Of a stretch of DNA of 34,694 bases, positions 8,295-15,680 are shown one piece after another. How positions within the stretch are numbered: the first letter of the stretch is position 1; each line of letters starts with the position of its first letter. The notes under the pieces were generated by a model that did not search any database, had not been told where the DNA came from, and worked only from the letters and a program-made list of their open reading frames with translations. Position numbers and translations under genes: made by a program. This DNA comes from Minisyncoccota bacterium. GTDB taxonomy: Bacteria; Patescibacteriota; Minisyncoccia; Phycocordibacterales; SBAW01. The stretch lies in the NCBI GenBank assembly GCA_018060985.1, contig JAGOUZ010000007.1:1-34694 (forward strand), read 5' to 3'.

Positions 8295-9347
8295 ATGACG
8301 CCACTTACTCCTATTCTTGTCACCGGCGGGTACGGATTTATGGGATCACACTTTATTCGTGGTCTCTATCATAAGTATCCGCATTACAAGATCGTTAACC
8401 TGGACCTGCTTACCTACGCTGGGAACCCGGAGAACCTTGCGGATATTGAAGCGCTTGAGGCCGCACTTCCACTTGAGAAGCGCCGATATGAACATGTCCG
8501 CGGCGATGTGGCTGATGCGCAGTTTGTGAATCAAATCTTTTCTCAGTATAGATTTGCGCAGGTGTATCATTTTGCCGCTGAGTCCCATGTAGATAGGTCT
8601 ATCTTTAACTTTGGTGATTTCGTACGAACCAACATTGAGGGTACGCGCGTTATTTTTGAAGCGGTCCGATTTCATAACGTGCCGCGTATGGTTCATATTT
8701 CAACCGATGAAGTGTATGGCAACGTACCCACTGGTTTTTCTCTAGAGAGTGCACCGATGAACCCGTCTAATCCGTATGCAGCTTCTAAAGCATCTGCAGA
8801 CATGTTGGTGAGAACCTATGCAGAAACCTACAAACTACCGATCGTCGCGGTGCGTAGCGGTAACAATTACGGCACCCATCAGTACCCAGAAAAACTTATA
8901 CCATTGACGATTACTAATCTTATTGAGGGGAAGACTATACCCGTGCATGGCACCGGAGAACATAAGCGAAGTTGGGTGCATGTGCACGATTTTTGCCGCG
9001 CAGTTGACCTTATTGCCCACACTCCTTCAGCGGTGGGAGCTTACAACATTGCAGGCGAGCATAAAACTAATCTCGAAGTTATTGAACTCGTTGCGCGCTC
9101 TTTAGGAAGAGATTTTAGGAAGTCCGTATCTTTTGTGAACGATCGTCCTATTGCTGACTTGCGTTATGCTCCGCATGCTGGGAAAATTGAACGCGAGCTT
9201 GGCTGGCGTCGCGAGCACTCTATTGAGGGCACTATGCCCAACATTGTTAAGTGGTACTTAGAGAACGGATCTTGGTGGCAGGCTATTAAAGAAAAAAAGG
9301 AGTTTATGGATCACTACGAAAAACAGTCTAAAGCCTTGTGGTACTAG
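8295..9347 (+). CDS. rfbB: dTDP-glucose 4,6-dehydratase
   Basis: A 350-residue extended SDR. It starts PILVTGGYGFMGSHFI (NAD-binding GxxGxxG) and has NLDLLTYAGNPENL, typical of RfbB. It also shows HFAAESHVDRSI, the catalytic STDEVYGN (Thr, Asp, Glu), YAASKAS (Tyr and Lys) and NNYGTHQYPEKLIPL. It converts dTDP-glucose to dTDP-4-keto-6-deoxyglucose, the branch point for deoxysugars. I chose the ATG at 8295 because the family start (a few residues before ILVTGG) fits it and it follows a -10 element; an in-frame GTG at 8274 would add seven residues. RfbC follows directly. RfbA and RfbD are not in the window and must be supplied elsewhere or replaced. Confidence 0.93.
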   Translation: MTPLTPILVTGGYGFMGSHFIRGLYHKYPHYKIVNLDLLTYAGNPENLADIEALEAALPLEKRRYEHVRGDVADAQFVNQIFSQYRFAQVYHFAAESHVDRSIFNFGDFVRTNIEGTRVIFEAVRFHNVPRMVHISTDEVYGNVPTGFSLESAPMNPSNPYAASKASADMLVRTYAETYKLPIVAVRSGNNYGTHQYPEKLIPLTITNLIEGKTIPVHGTGEHKRSWVHVHDFCRAVDLIAHTPSAVGAYNIAGEHKTNLEVIELVARSLGRDFRKSVSFVNDRPIADLRYAPHAGKIERELGWRREHSIEGTMPNIVKWYLENGSWWQAIKEKKEFMDHYEKQSKALWY

Positions 9348-9348
9348 T

Positions 9349-9906
9349 ATGGAAATAACGCTACTGCAGTTGTCTGGTTTGCAGCTCATTACTATGCCTC
9401 TGTTTCGTGATGAGCGCGGTTTTTTTACTCAGTCGTTCCATAAAGAACAGTATGCCGAGGCTGGTCTTGATCTTGCCATTTGCCAACATAATCAGTCGCG
9501 ATCTCGTAAAGGAGTTGTGAGGGGTCTCCATTTCCAATATGACTCACCGCTTAGCAAACTGGTTCGCGTGACGCACGGCAAGGCACTCTTTGTGGCAGTG
9601 GATATCCGTAAAAATTCTCCGACTCGTGGACAGTGGGAGTCGAGAGAACTCTCGCTTGAGACAGGAGAATTACTCTGGGTGCCGTTTGGATTTGCAACAG
9701 GATTTTGTGCACTCGAAGATGATACGGATATGGAATATTACTTTAATAATTTTTATAACAAAGCAGGGGAGTCAAATATAAGGTGGAATGATCCAGAGTT
9801 AGCTATTGCTTGGCCAATTAGCTCGCCCATTGTCTCCGCACGAGATGCAGGAGCTCAAACGTTTGCTGAGTGGCGGAGCTCCCCATTGTCGGATAAGGTG
9901 GGATAG
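9349..9906 (+). CDS. rfbC: dTDP-4-dehydrorhamnose 3,5-epimerase-like protein
   Basis: A 185-residue cupin-fold epimerase. Family signatures are MPLFRDERGFF, VVRGLHFQ with the catalytic His, VAVDIRKNSPTRGQW, and IRWNDPELAIAWP near the end. It normally epimerises C3 and C5 of dTDP-4-keto-6-deoxyglucose. The usual GFAHGF segment reads GFATGF here, so the His at that position is Thr, while a Tyr pair follows in MEYYFNNFYN. The substitution might mark a single-position (3- or 5-) epimerase used for branched sugars, or may be neutral. It starts 1 nt after the rfbB stop and has no SD. Confidence 0.88.
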   Translation: MEITLLQLSGLQLITMPLFRDERGFFTQSFHKEQYAEAGLDLAICQHNQSRSRKGVVRGLHFQYDSPLSKLVRVTHGKALFVAVDIRKNSPTRGQWESRELSLETGELLWVPFGFATGFCALEDDTDMEYYFNNFYNKAGESNIRWNDPELAIAWPISSPIVSARDAGAQTFAEWRSSPLSDKVG

Positions 9907-9911
9907 TTTCT

Positions 9912-10904
9912 ATGCAGCACGAATTGACCATTATCTCCGCATATCATTCTGATACCAGCCGGCATCTTCTTGAAAAAAATGAAGAGTTTGCACGTACGCT
10001 ACTTGGTCGCGCGCCGTGGACATGGATCGCCGTTGATAACACTCCTGCTGACTATGCAGGTACTCACCCTAACCGCGAGCACTTTCAGGTTATAAAAGGC
10101 GTGCCATATGTGGAGTACCTTCAAACTCTGGAGCCGTGGCAAAAGCCCATAAGCGCAGGCTTTCATCACGTCCAAGCTATTCATAAAGCTTTTGCAGAAT
10201 CTAAGACGCGATTTGTATTAATTTTAGATGGCGATCTGTATCTGGTGTACCGAAACTGGGCTGAAGAAGTCTTGCGCCATATGAAAGAACATCAGGTGGC
10301 CATGTTAGGCACCCCGTGGCATCCACGGTGGTGGAAAAAAGTCCGCTACTATCCTATACACCACGCTCTTTTTATTGATACCAGCTTAGTGCCGCTGTCC
10401 CAGATAGATCTGTTTCCAAAATATAACGGCCCCGAAGATCTTACAGAGAATCGCTACGGATGGCTTGCACCTTTTTCTCGCGTGCCATGGCTGCGCCCGT
10501 TTGCAAATGCTCTGCGAGGGCGCTTACTTATCGGCACATCAAAAGATGCTTCATACGATATGTATGTGCGTTTTCGTAATAGCGAGCTTGTACTTCAGAC
10601 ATTAACGCCAGTACTTCATCCCTATGAGCAGGCGAGGCCTCTAAAACGTTTCATCAGTCGGGTCGTTGATTATGTTGCTACAGATCGTTTGTCATATACG
10701 CCACGCGTAGGAACGTATACAACAAAGGGTTTCAAAGAGCATGGTTGTCCTGATGCCGATGGAAATGGATGGGAAGAGTTTATGTGGCAAGGTAAACCGT
10801 TCGGATTCCATATGCGTTCTTATGGCAATGCGGGGAGAAGGACGCCCGAAGAAAATGTTACATTGCTTTCTCAGACACTTCGATACTTTGTCGAAAAAAT
10901 ATGA
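9912..10904 (+). CDS. Probable GT-A-type glycosyltransferase
   Basis: A 330-residue soluble protein. It starts ELTIISAYHSDT with WIAVDNTP further on, and carries RFVLILDGDLYLV near residue 110. Beta-strand plus D-x-D (DGD) is the usual metal and nucleotide-sugar binding site of GT-A enzymes, and AGFHHVQAIHKAFAESKTRF just before it resembles the GT2-type helix. The rest, rich in Trp, Pro and His, does not match a family I can name. It lies between rfbC (5-nt gap) and another transferase gene (ATGA overlap), so a role in glycan assembly is likely. The linkage made is unknown. Confidence 0.6.
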   Translation: MQHELTIISAYHSDTSRHLLEKNEEFARTLLGRAPWTWIAVDNTPADYAGTHPNREHFQVIKGVPYVEYLQTLEPWQKPISAGFHHVQAIHKAFAESKTRFVLILDGDLYLVYRNWAEEVLRHMKEHQVAMLGTPWHPRWWKKVRYYPIHHALFIDTSLVPLSQIDLFPKYNGPEDLTENRYGWLAPFSRVPWLRPFANALRGRLLIGTSKDASYDMYVRFRNSELVLQTLTPVLHPYEQARPLKRFISRVVDYVATDRLSYTPRVGTYTTKGFKEHGCPDADGNGWEEFMWQGKPFGFHMRSYGNAGRRTPEENVTLLSQTLRYFVEKI

Positions 10905-12292
10905 CGCTCCCTGCCATCTCATCAAATACTCTCTTACTCCCCATCTACAACGGCCTCAGGGCGCGGAATTTCTTTCTTACCGATCTGTATCCCGAGCTTT
11001 TATCGCAAGGCATGCGGCTGGTTATCCTTGTACCGCCGCACAAGATTGAGTATTACCGCGCGGTACATGCGCACCCGCAGGTGATATTTGAAGAATGGAA
11101 TCCTGCTGCCGAGCATTGGTTTGGGAGACTGCTTAACTCATTTGCGTTTAATGCGCTTGGCACGGGGACGGTCAAACAAAAACAGTATGCCGTGTATGTG
11201 CGCGACAAGAAGTTTGTAAAGTTTCTGCTCCGCCGATACATCGCGGTACTTTGCGGGGGTGTTGTATGGATACGCAAGCTTATTCGCGCTCTAGATCGTT
11301 TGGTGCCGGCTGACCACGGTCTTGCCGCGATGCTTAAAAAATATAATCCAAGCGCGGTGTTGGCACCCGATATCATTTTGCCAACCGACCGCGTGCTTTT
11401 GCGTACCGCAAAACGTTTGGGCTACAAAACCATTGGTATGGTGCGCTCGTGGGACAACCTCACGGCTAAGGGCGTTATACAGGTGATGCCAGACTGGCTT
11501 ATTGCGCAAACAACGCAGATGAAGAAAGAGGCGATTTTGCTCGGCGACATGAAGCCCGAAAATATTATTGTATGCGGTGTGGCGCAGTTTGATGAGTACT
11601 TTAAACCAGCCACGCATACCCGCGAGCAATTTTTAGACTCGCTTAAGATCCCGCACGATCGCCGACTGGTGTTGTGTGCGCCATTTTTTGGCGAGTACTC
11701 GCAGAAGTCGGGGCTTATGCTGGTGGAGGCGCTTGCAAAAGCCATTGATGACGGCCGCCTACCGCAGAACACGCACCTCCTTGTGCGCTACCGGCCAGAA
11801 GATGGCACCGCAGAAGGGGCGCCCACACGTTTTAGCCACTCGCACATTACGGCCACACTGCCATACAGCAAATCGTTTACTACGCCGCGCGGTAAAAAAG
11901 ATTACGAGTTTGCCCGTGAAGATGTTGAACTTATGGTCAATTCGCTTCGCTACAGCGATGTGACGCTTAACACCATTTCAACCCTCACGGTAGATGCCGT
12001 TGCGCTCGACAAGCCGGTTGTGAACATCCGTTTTGATATTGATCCGAACACGCCACCTGGCAGCAGGGTAGAGCTGTACGCGCATTTTGACCATTACAAA
12101 GCACTTGAGGCTACCGGCGGTATTACGCTTACCAATTCGTTTAACGAGCTTGTAGAGGCGATAAATGTGTACTTGGCTAACCCTGCAAAGCACGCAGAAG
12201 GCCGCGCCAAAATCCGCCGCGAGCAGATAGAATTTGAAGATGCTGGCTCTGGCAAACGCTCGGCAGAAGCTATTGCTAAGCTTTTAAATTAG
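10901..12292 (+). CDS. GT-B-like glycosyl/glycerophosphotransferase (SWDNLT family, copy 2)
   Basis: A 463-residue relative of the gene at 3667. The shared core is SWDNLTAKGVIQVMPDWLI followed by IIVCGVAQFDEYF; the C-terminal half carries DVTLNTISTLTVDAVALDKPVV, comparable to the donor-binding segment of the first copy. The N-terminus (TLLLPIYNGLRARNFFLTDLY) differs, so the acceptor probably differs too. The ATG overlaps the stop of the GT-A gene (ATGA). It is the last gene of the native glycan run; a terminator follows. GC looks slightly higher than in the upstream genes (about 50 percent by hand count on one line), but no SD is present. Confidence 0.7.
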   Translation: MTLPAISSNTLLLPIYNGLRARNFFLTDLYPELLSQGMRLVILVPPHKIEYYRAVHAHPQVIFEEWNPAAEHWFGRLLNSFAFNALGTGTVKQKQYAVYVRDKKFVKFLLRRYIAVLCGGVVWIRKLIRALDRLVPADHGLAAMLKKYNPSAVLAPDIILPTDRVLLRTAKRLGYKTIGMVRSWDNLTAKGVIQVMPDWLIAQTTQMKKEAILLGDMKPENIIVCGVAQFDEYFKPATHTREQFLDSLKIPHDRRLVLCAPFFGEYSQKSGLMLVEALAKAIDDGRLPQNTHLLVRYRPEDGTAEGAPTRFSHSHITATLPYSKSFTTPRGKKDYEFAREDVELMVNSLRYSDVTLNTISTLTVDAVALDKPVVNIRFDIDPNTPPGSRVELYAHFDHYKALEATGGITLTNSFNELVEAINVYLANPAKHAEGRAKIRREQIEFEDAGSGKRSAEAIAKLLN

Positions 12293-12317
12293 TTGTACGG
12301 TTGCTTGCGGTAAGTCG

Positions 12318-12341
12318 GGTCCCTTGAATGGGATCTTTTTC
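12318..12341 (+). terminator. Intrinsic terminator of the glycan operon
   Basis: A 6-bp stem (12318-12323 with 12330-12335, one G-T wobble) with a TTGAAT loop is followed by TTTTTCG. The stem is short but well placed, 25 nt after the last native transferase and before the GC-rich gene begins. Confidence 0.65.
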
Positions 12342-12358
12342 GTGTAAGTGCAACCAAC

Positions 12359-12389
12359 GTCCGCCTTGGGCGGACTAAACCCAGGAGGG
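12359..12389 (+). promoter_or_regulatory. Leader hairpin and strong SD of the GC-rich gene
   Basis: A perfect 7-bp hairpin (12359-12365 with 12369-12375, loop TTG) lies before AGGAGGG at 12383-12389, 4 nt from the GTG at 12394. This is one of the few real Shine-Dalgarno sites in the window and fixes the start. I see no convincing -10 box. Confidence 0.75.
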
Positions 12390-12393
12390 TTAC

Positions 12394-13509
12394 GTGACCA
12401 AACTTGCAATCTGCGTCGGCGACGGCGGTGCCTTCAACTTCTTCTTCGCCAACGGCGACGACAGCGTCTACACCCGGCTCGAGAATGTGGGCTACGAGAT
12501 CGACATCTATGCCGCTACGAAAGGAGTAGCGCGCGACAAACTCGAAGCGGCTCAGATTGCCGCAACCCCGAGTGACGGTACGGATATCGTCTTCTCGGTC
12601 TACGACGCCGCTCTCTTTGGCACTATCGGCAAGCCGCAGTCGTTCGAGCTGTTTCTGAATGGCAGCAGGGCGGCGCAAGCTGCTGGCGTACCGGTCGTGT
12701 GGTGCGGCGACTACTTCGGCTCGGGCTGCGAGACCATTGCGCGAAACATTCGGCCGAACGCGCTGTACGCCCCGGACGACCTTACCGGACGTACGTTCCT
12801 TGACCAGCGGGCAAGCTACAAGGAGTCCAACGTTGTCGTGACTGGTAGCCCAGTCTTCGACCCGATTCCGAACTTCAACTACCCGAAATCTCGCAAAGAA
12901 GGTCGAGAGAAACTCGGACTTGGTTTCGGCGACGAAGTGGTTCTGCATTTCGCCGACGGACTCGACCAGAACGACTTCGAACCCTACGAGGTCATCGGGC
13001 CGTGGCTCCGGCGCAATCAGGTGAAGTTCGGCGTCTACTTTCATCCGAACGACGTCAAGAACTACGCCGCGAAGGTAGGCACGATCAAGGGCCGCTTGCA
13101 CGCCGACCTCGGCGACAGGTTGATTCCTGACGATGTCCTCGGGCGGCTCAAGGGGCTCGAGCGCGGCGCGGCGGCCGACTTCGTGACGACCGGCTTCTCG
13201 ACCGCTGCGGTCGAGGCGTGCCTCACCGGCGCTCCTACCGCCTTCATCATGCTGGAGAAGGGGCAGGAGCTGTGGAGCAAGACCAAGAACCTGAAGAAGC
13301 CCTTCTTCCCGGTGCTCGAAGACCAGCAGGGGAGCTATGCTCCTGCGATCGGCATCTTCGAGCGCAACATGAACGGGCTCGATATCGCGATCGAACGGGA
13401 CAAGGGCCAGATCGACAGGTTTCTCGAAGCCGAGCGCTTCCAGAAGCTCTGCGACGGCCGCGCCGCAGAACGTGTTGTTGCGGAGATCGTCAAGCGGTTT
13501 CCGGTCTGA
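12394..13509 (+). CDS. GC-rich GT-B-like transferase, probably acquired
   Basis: A 371-residue soluble protein. It starts TKLAICVGDGGAFNFFF, then ANGDDSVYTRLENVGYEIDI. The middle has VVVTGSPVFDPIP and the C-terminal half ADFVTTGFSTAAVEACLTGAPTAF, which matches the donor-binding layout of GT-B folds and recalls VFDQW and STxxxEA in the SWDNLT genes. It lacks the SWDNLT core itself. The donor is unknown. Codon choice is strongly GC-rich (about 60 percent on a hand-counted line, against about 45-50 in neighbours), and it has its own SD, leader hairpin and terminator, so it appears to have arrived as a complete unit. A 270-residue antisense frame over its first half is a GC-driven shadow. Confidence 0.6.
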   Translation: MTKLAICVGDGGAFNFFFANGDDSVYTRLENVGYEIDIYAATKGVARDKLEAAQIAATPSDGTDIVFSVYDAALFGTIGKPQSFELFLNGSRAAQAAGVPVVWCGDYFGSGCETIARNIRPNALYAPDDLTGRTFLDQRASYKESNVVVTGSPVFDPIPNFNYPKSRKEGREKLGLGFGDEVVLHFADGLDQNDFEPYEVIGPWLRRNQVKFGVYFHPNDVKNYAAKVGTIKGRLHADLGDRLIPDDVLGRLKGLERGAAADFVTTGFSTAAVEACLTGAPTAFIMLEKGQELWSKTKNLKKPFFPVLEDQQGSYAPAIGIFERNMNGLDIAIERDKGQIDRFLEAERFQKLCDGRAAERVVAEIVKRFPV

Positions 13510-13529
13510 CGGTCATTCAACGAAACGAG

Positions 13530-13560
13530 AGGAGGCGCGGTGCGCCTCCTTTTTTCTTTT
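13530..13560 (+). terminator. Intrinsic terminator of the GC-rich GT-B-like gene
   Basis: A perfect 8-bp GC stem (13531-13538 with 13542-13549, loop GGT) is followed by six T, C, then a further T-run. The T-C-T tail differs from the native TTTTTCG style and recurs after the other GC-rich units (15648 and 18538). Confidence 0.92.
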
Positions 13561-13572
13561 TATAAATTGGAG

Positions 13573-13578
13573 TACACT
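13573..13578 (+). promoter_or_regulatory. -10 element of the cytidylyltransferase gene
   Basis: TACACT ends 9 nt before the ATG at 13588, directly after the upstream terminator tail. No SD lies between. Transcription would start about 2-3 nt before the ATG, so the message should be almost leaderless. Confidence 0.65.
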
Positions 13579-13587
13579 CGATTCGCT

Positions 13588-14316
13588 ATGGCAGAGACGC
13601 CAAAGGTGCTCGGAGTTATCGGTGCCCGCTCGGGCTCTAAGTCCGTGCCTCATAAAAATATCCGGCCGCTCCTCGGTAAACCCCTGTTCGCTTGGATGGC
13701 GGAGGCAGCCAAACAATCGCGTTTCGTAACGCGGCTTATCATGTCGACCGACAGCGAAGAGTATGCACGCATTGCGCGTGAACATGGGGTAGAGACACCC
13801 TTTATGCGCCCGGCAGAGCTCAGTGGCGACAAGGTGCCGGACTGGGATTATCTCCATCATTCTGCTGTGTGGCTTGCAGAAAAAGAGGGTTGGAAGGCTG
13901 ACATTATTTTGCGCTTACCGGCCACAAGTCCACTCTGTTTGCCAGAGCATATCGATGCCTGCGTCGAGCTGTTGCTTAACGACCCTTTGGCCGACTCGTC
14001 GCGTACGGTAGTCTCGGCAGGTAAACATCCATACAAACTCTGGCGCGCGAGTGATGACTACTTGCAGCCGTTTCTCTCTGAAGCATTTACTGGCCACAAA
14101 GATGCGCACAACATGCCGAGGCAGTCGTTCCCCGAGGCGTACAGTCATGTGGATGTCATTGCCTTGCGCTGGAAGACATTGGTAGAGGACCGTGCCATGG
14201 CTGGCGACAAGATCCGTTTTTATAAAATTGCAAAAGAGAATGCGATGGACATCGACACTGAGACAGACTTTTTGCTTGCAGAATTGTTGCTTAAAAAACG
14301 TCTTGGTCAGATCTAA
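13588..14316 (+). CDS. CMP-sugar (acylneuraminate/KDO-type) cytidylyltransferase
   Basis: A 242-residue nucleotidyltransferase. It opens KVLGVIGARSGSKSVPHKN, the CTP-binding loop (xxARxGSKxxPxKN) of NeuA-type enzymes, and continues with IRPLLGKPLFAW, LIMSTDSEEYARIA, LRLPATSPL and, near the end, NAMDIDTETDFLLAE. The family activates a 2-keto-3-deoxy acid sugar with CTP, releasing pyrophosphate, before transfer to a glycan. Its neighbour, an HpcH-type aldolase, could build such an acid. I start it at 13588 rather than at an earlier in-frame ATG (13540), which lies inside the terminator; the -10 box also fits 13588. GC and the lack of an SD are native in style. Its stop overlaps the convergent cupin gene by 4 nt. 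Confidence 0.88.
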   Translation: MAETPKVLGVIGARSGSKSVPHKNIRPLLGKPLFAWMAEAAKQSRFVTRLIMSTDSEEYARIAREHGVETPFMRPAELSGDKVPDWDYLHHSAVWLAEKEGWKADIILRLPATSPLCLPEHIDACVELLLNDPLADSSRTVVSAGKHPYKLWRASDDYLQPFLSEAFTGHKDAHNMPRQSFPEAYSHVDVIALRWKTLVEDRAMAGDKIRFYKIAKENAMDIDTETDFLLAELLLKKRLGQI

Positions 14317-14729
14317 CGCGGGATTTTAATAATCATGAGGCGCGCCGTGCCCTGTGCACTATGCTGGTGAGGCTCACCTGCAGGGATCCACAACCAGTCA
14401 CCAGGTTTGAGAATATGTTCTGTGCCGCCTGTTAATGTCTTGGCTTTGACCTCGTTCTGGTTTTCGCTGCCGTCGGCACGTTTGCCAAACCAGGTTTCAG
14501 AGAGTTGGCCGCCGCACAAAAAAGAAACTTCGCCTTCTAGACAGAGCCACAGGTCGTCGTCTTTTACATGTATCTCGGCGTCGTTGGTAACTTGCACATC
14601 TTCCAGAATGTTAAAGGGAAGTGAACGCTCTTTTGCATAAGACAAAAACGGCTCGAGATTGCGCTTGCCTTGTGTAGGTGCAACAGCGAGGGTCTCGTCC
14701 AGCTGGGTTTTGGGTACGTATTCAGCCAT
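14313..14729 (-). CDS. Cupin-domain protein
   Basis: A 138-residue minus-strand protein of the small cupin type. The beta-barrel motifs are DDDLWLCLEGEVSFLCGG and LKPGDWLWIPAGEPHQHSAQG; the PHQH part supplies possible metal-binding histidines. Cupins in sugar clusters are often isomerases, epimerases or lyases, but small ones can also be binding proteins, so no reaction is assigned. I start at the ATG at 14729, which lies 6 nt after TATACT; a longer frame from 14840 would run through that promoter and into the neighbouring gene. It converges on the cytidylyltransferase (4-nt overlap) and diverges from the SDR gene. Confidence 0.75.
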   Translation of the reverse strand: MAEYVPKTQLDETLAVAPTQGKRNLEPFLSYAKERSLPFNILEDVQVTNDAEIHVKDDDLWLCLEGEVSFLCGGQLSETWFGKRADGSENQNEVKAKTLTGGTEHILKPGDWLWIPAGEPHQHSAQGTARLMIIKIPR

Positions 14730-14730
14730 A

Positions 14731-14759
14731 TTGACAGTATACATATGCAAACGTAGTGT
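14731..14759 (+). promoter_or_regulatory. Candidate -35/-10 promoter for the GC-rich SDR
   Basis: A perfect -35 box TTGACA (14731-14736) is separated by 17 nt from a weak TAGTGT (14754-14759). It overlaps the cupin promoter on the other strand. A consensus -35 with standard spacing is unlike the extended -10 promoters of the native genes, but the weak -10 keeps this tentative. Confidence 0.35.
14736..14743 (-). promoter_or_regulatory. -10 element of the cupin gene
   Basis: Read on the minus strand this is TGTATACT. TATACT (14741-14736) ends 6 nt before the ATG at 14729, the tightest case of the leaderless pattern in the window. There is no SD. Confidence 0.7.
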
Positions 14760-14794
14760 GGCATCGGTAACGTAGTTCCAACGGGAGGTCCAAG

Positions 14795-15613
14795 ATGGAC
14801 AAACTTCTAAGAAAGACGGCTCTCGTGACCGGTGCTGCAAGTGGTATCGGTCTCGGCATTGCGCAGTGTTTTGCGCTGGAAGGTGCTCGCGTCATTCTTG
14901 CGGACATCAACCTGGACGGCGCTGTGAATGTGATCGAAAACTCCGACGCGCTCAAGTTCAACGGCGCGCAGGCAGTGAAGATGGACGTAGCTCATGATGA
15001 GGATGTGCCTGACGTGATTCGGTATGTCCTGAAGAACTACGGCCCCATCGACATTCTCGTCAACAACGCCGGCATGGCGGGCGAGATCGGCGACCCGTTC
15101 CCCAAGAACACCATCGCCAATCTGCAGAAGGTGTTCGACACCAACGCGGCGTCGGCAATGCGCACGTCGCTCGCGATGTGGGAGAACTTCACGTCGCGGC
15201 GTTCCGGCGTGATCCTCAACATCGCGTCGATCGTTGCGCACTGGCACGGCGCGCTCAACATGAAGCCGGCGTACAACATGTCGAAGGCGGCGGTCGTCTC
15301 GCTCACCAAGACGCTCGCCATCGACCTGGCGCCGTACAACGTGCGGGTCAACTCGATCTCGCCAGGCCTGCTCTATACGGGCTTCTGGGATCATCTTGCG
15401 CGTCAGCTCAAGATCGAGCGTCCCGAGCAGTATGCACCGGATGCCAACATCCACGACGACGTGTTCCTGAAGCGTGTTGGTGAGTTGGTGCCGCTCGGGC
15501 GGCCGCAGGAGCCTGATGATATCGGCAAGGCCGCGGTGTTTCTTGCGTCCGACGACGCGAAGAACATCACCGGCATCGATCTTCCGGTCGACGGAGGTGT
15601 GCTCGCCCGGTAA
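14795..15613 (+). CDS. GC-rich short-chain dehydrogenase/reductase (FabG-like)
   Basis: A 272-residue classical SDR. Cofactor motif TGAASGIGLGIA at about 13-24; ILADIN, whose Asp favours NAD(H); LVNNAGMAG; catalytic Ser in NIASIVAHWHG; YNMSKAA as the YxxxK pair; NSISPGLLYTGF; and a typical end GIDLPVDGGV. It would oxidise or reduce a hydroxyl/keto group on a sugar or acid; the substrate is not readable. GGGAGGT lies 5 nt before the ATG, a real SD. Base composition is markedly GC-rich with CTC/GTC/GAC-type codons, unlike the flanking cupin and dehydrogenase genes. A perfect terminator closes it. It was probably acquired as a unit. Confidence 0.88.
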   Translation: MDKLLRKTALVTGAASGIGLGIAQCFALEGARVILADINLDGAVNVIENSDALKFNGAQAVKMDVAHDEDVPDVIRYVLKNYGPIDILVNNAGMAGEIGDPFPKNTIANLQKVFDTNAASAMRTSLAMWENFTSRRSGVILNIASIVAHWHGALNMKPAYNMSKAAVVSLTKTLAIDLAPYNVRVNSISPGLLYTGFWDHLARQLKIERPEQYAPDANIHDDVFLKRVGELVPLGRPQEPDDIGKAAVFLASDDAKNITGIDLPVDGGVLAR

Positions 15614-15622
15614 CGGGTCTCT

Positions 15623-15656
15623 GGCGGTCGGCATTCAGCCGACCGCCTTTTCTTTT
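15623..15656 (+). terminator. Intrinsic terminator of the SDR gene
   Basis: A perfect 10-bp stem (15623-15632 with 15638-15647, loop ATTCA) is followed by TTTTCTTTT. The tail is the same as after the other GC-rich units. Confidence 0.95.
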
Positions 15657-15661
15657 ACTCG

Positions 15662-15670
15662 TGATATCAT
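15662..15670 (+). promoter_or_regulatory. Extended -10 of the second 2-hydroxyacid dehydrogenase
   Basis: TGATATCAT, an extended -10, ends 10 nt before the ATG at 15681 and begins 6 nt after the terminator tail. There is no SD, so an almost leaderless message is expected. Confidence 0.65.
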
Positions 15671-15680
15671 CAAAAACGCA

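Noticed and set aside
12289-13101. Long minus-strand open frame opposite the GC-rich GT-B-like gene
   Set aside because: GC-rich DNA has few stops in the antisense frame; composition is Arg/Val-rich with no motif, and the + strand gene has an SD and a family fold. The same holds for 14807-15634, 16670-17578 and 17191-18399 on the minus strand.
13540-13587. Upstream start for the cytidylyltransferase
   Set aside because: It would begin inside the terminator hairpin and run through the -10 box; the conserved protein start and the promoter agree on 13588.
15474-15680. Long N-terminal extension of the dehydrogenase at 15681
   Set aside because: The extra codons lie in another frame of the SDR gene and its terminator and have no resemblance to the family.
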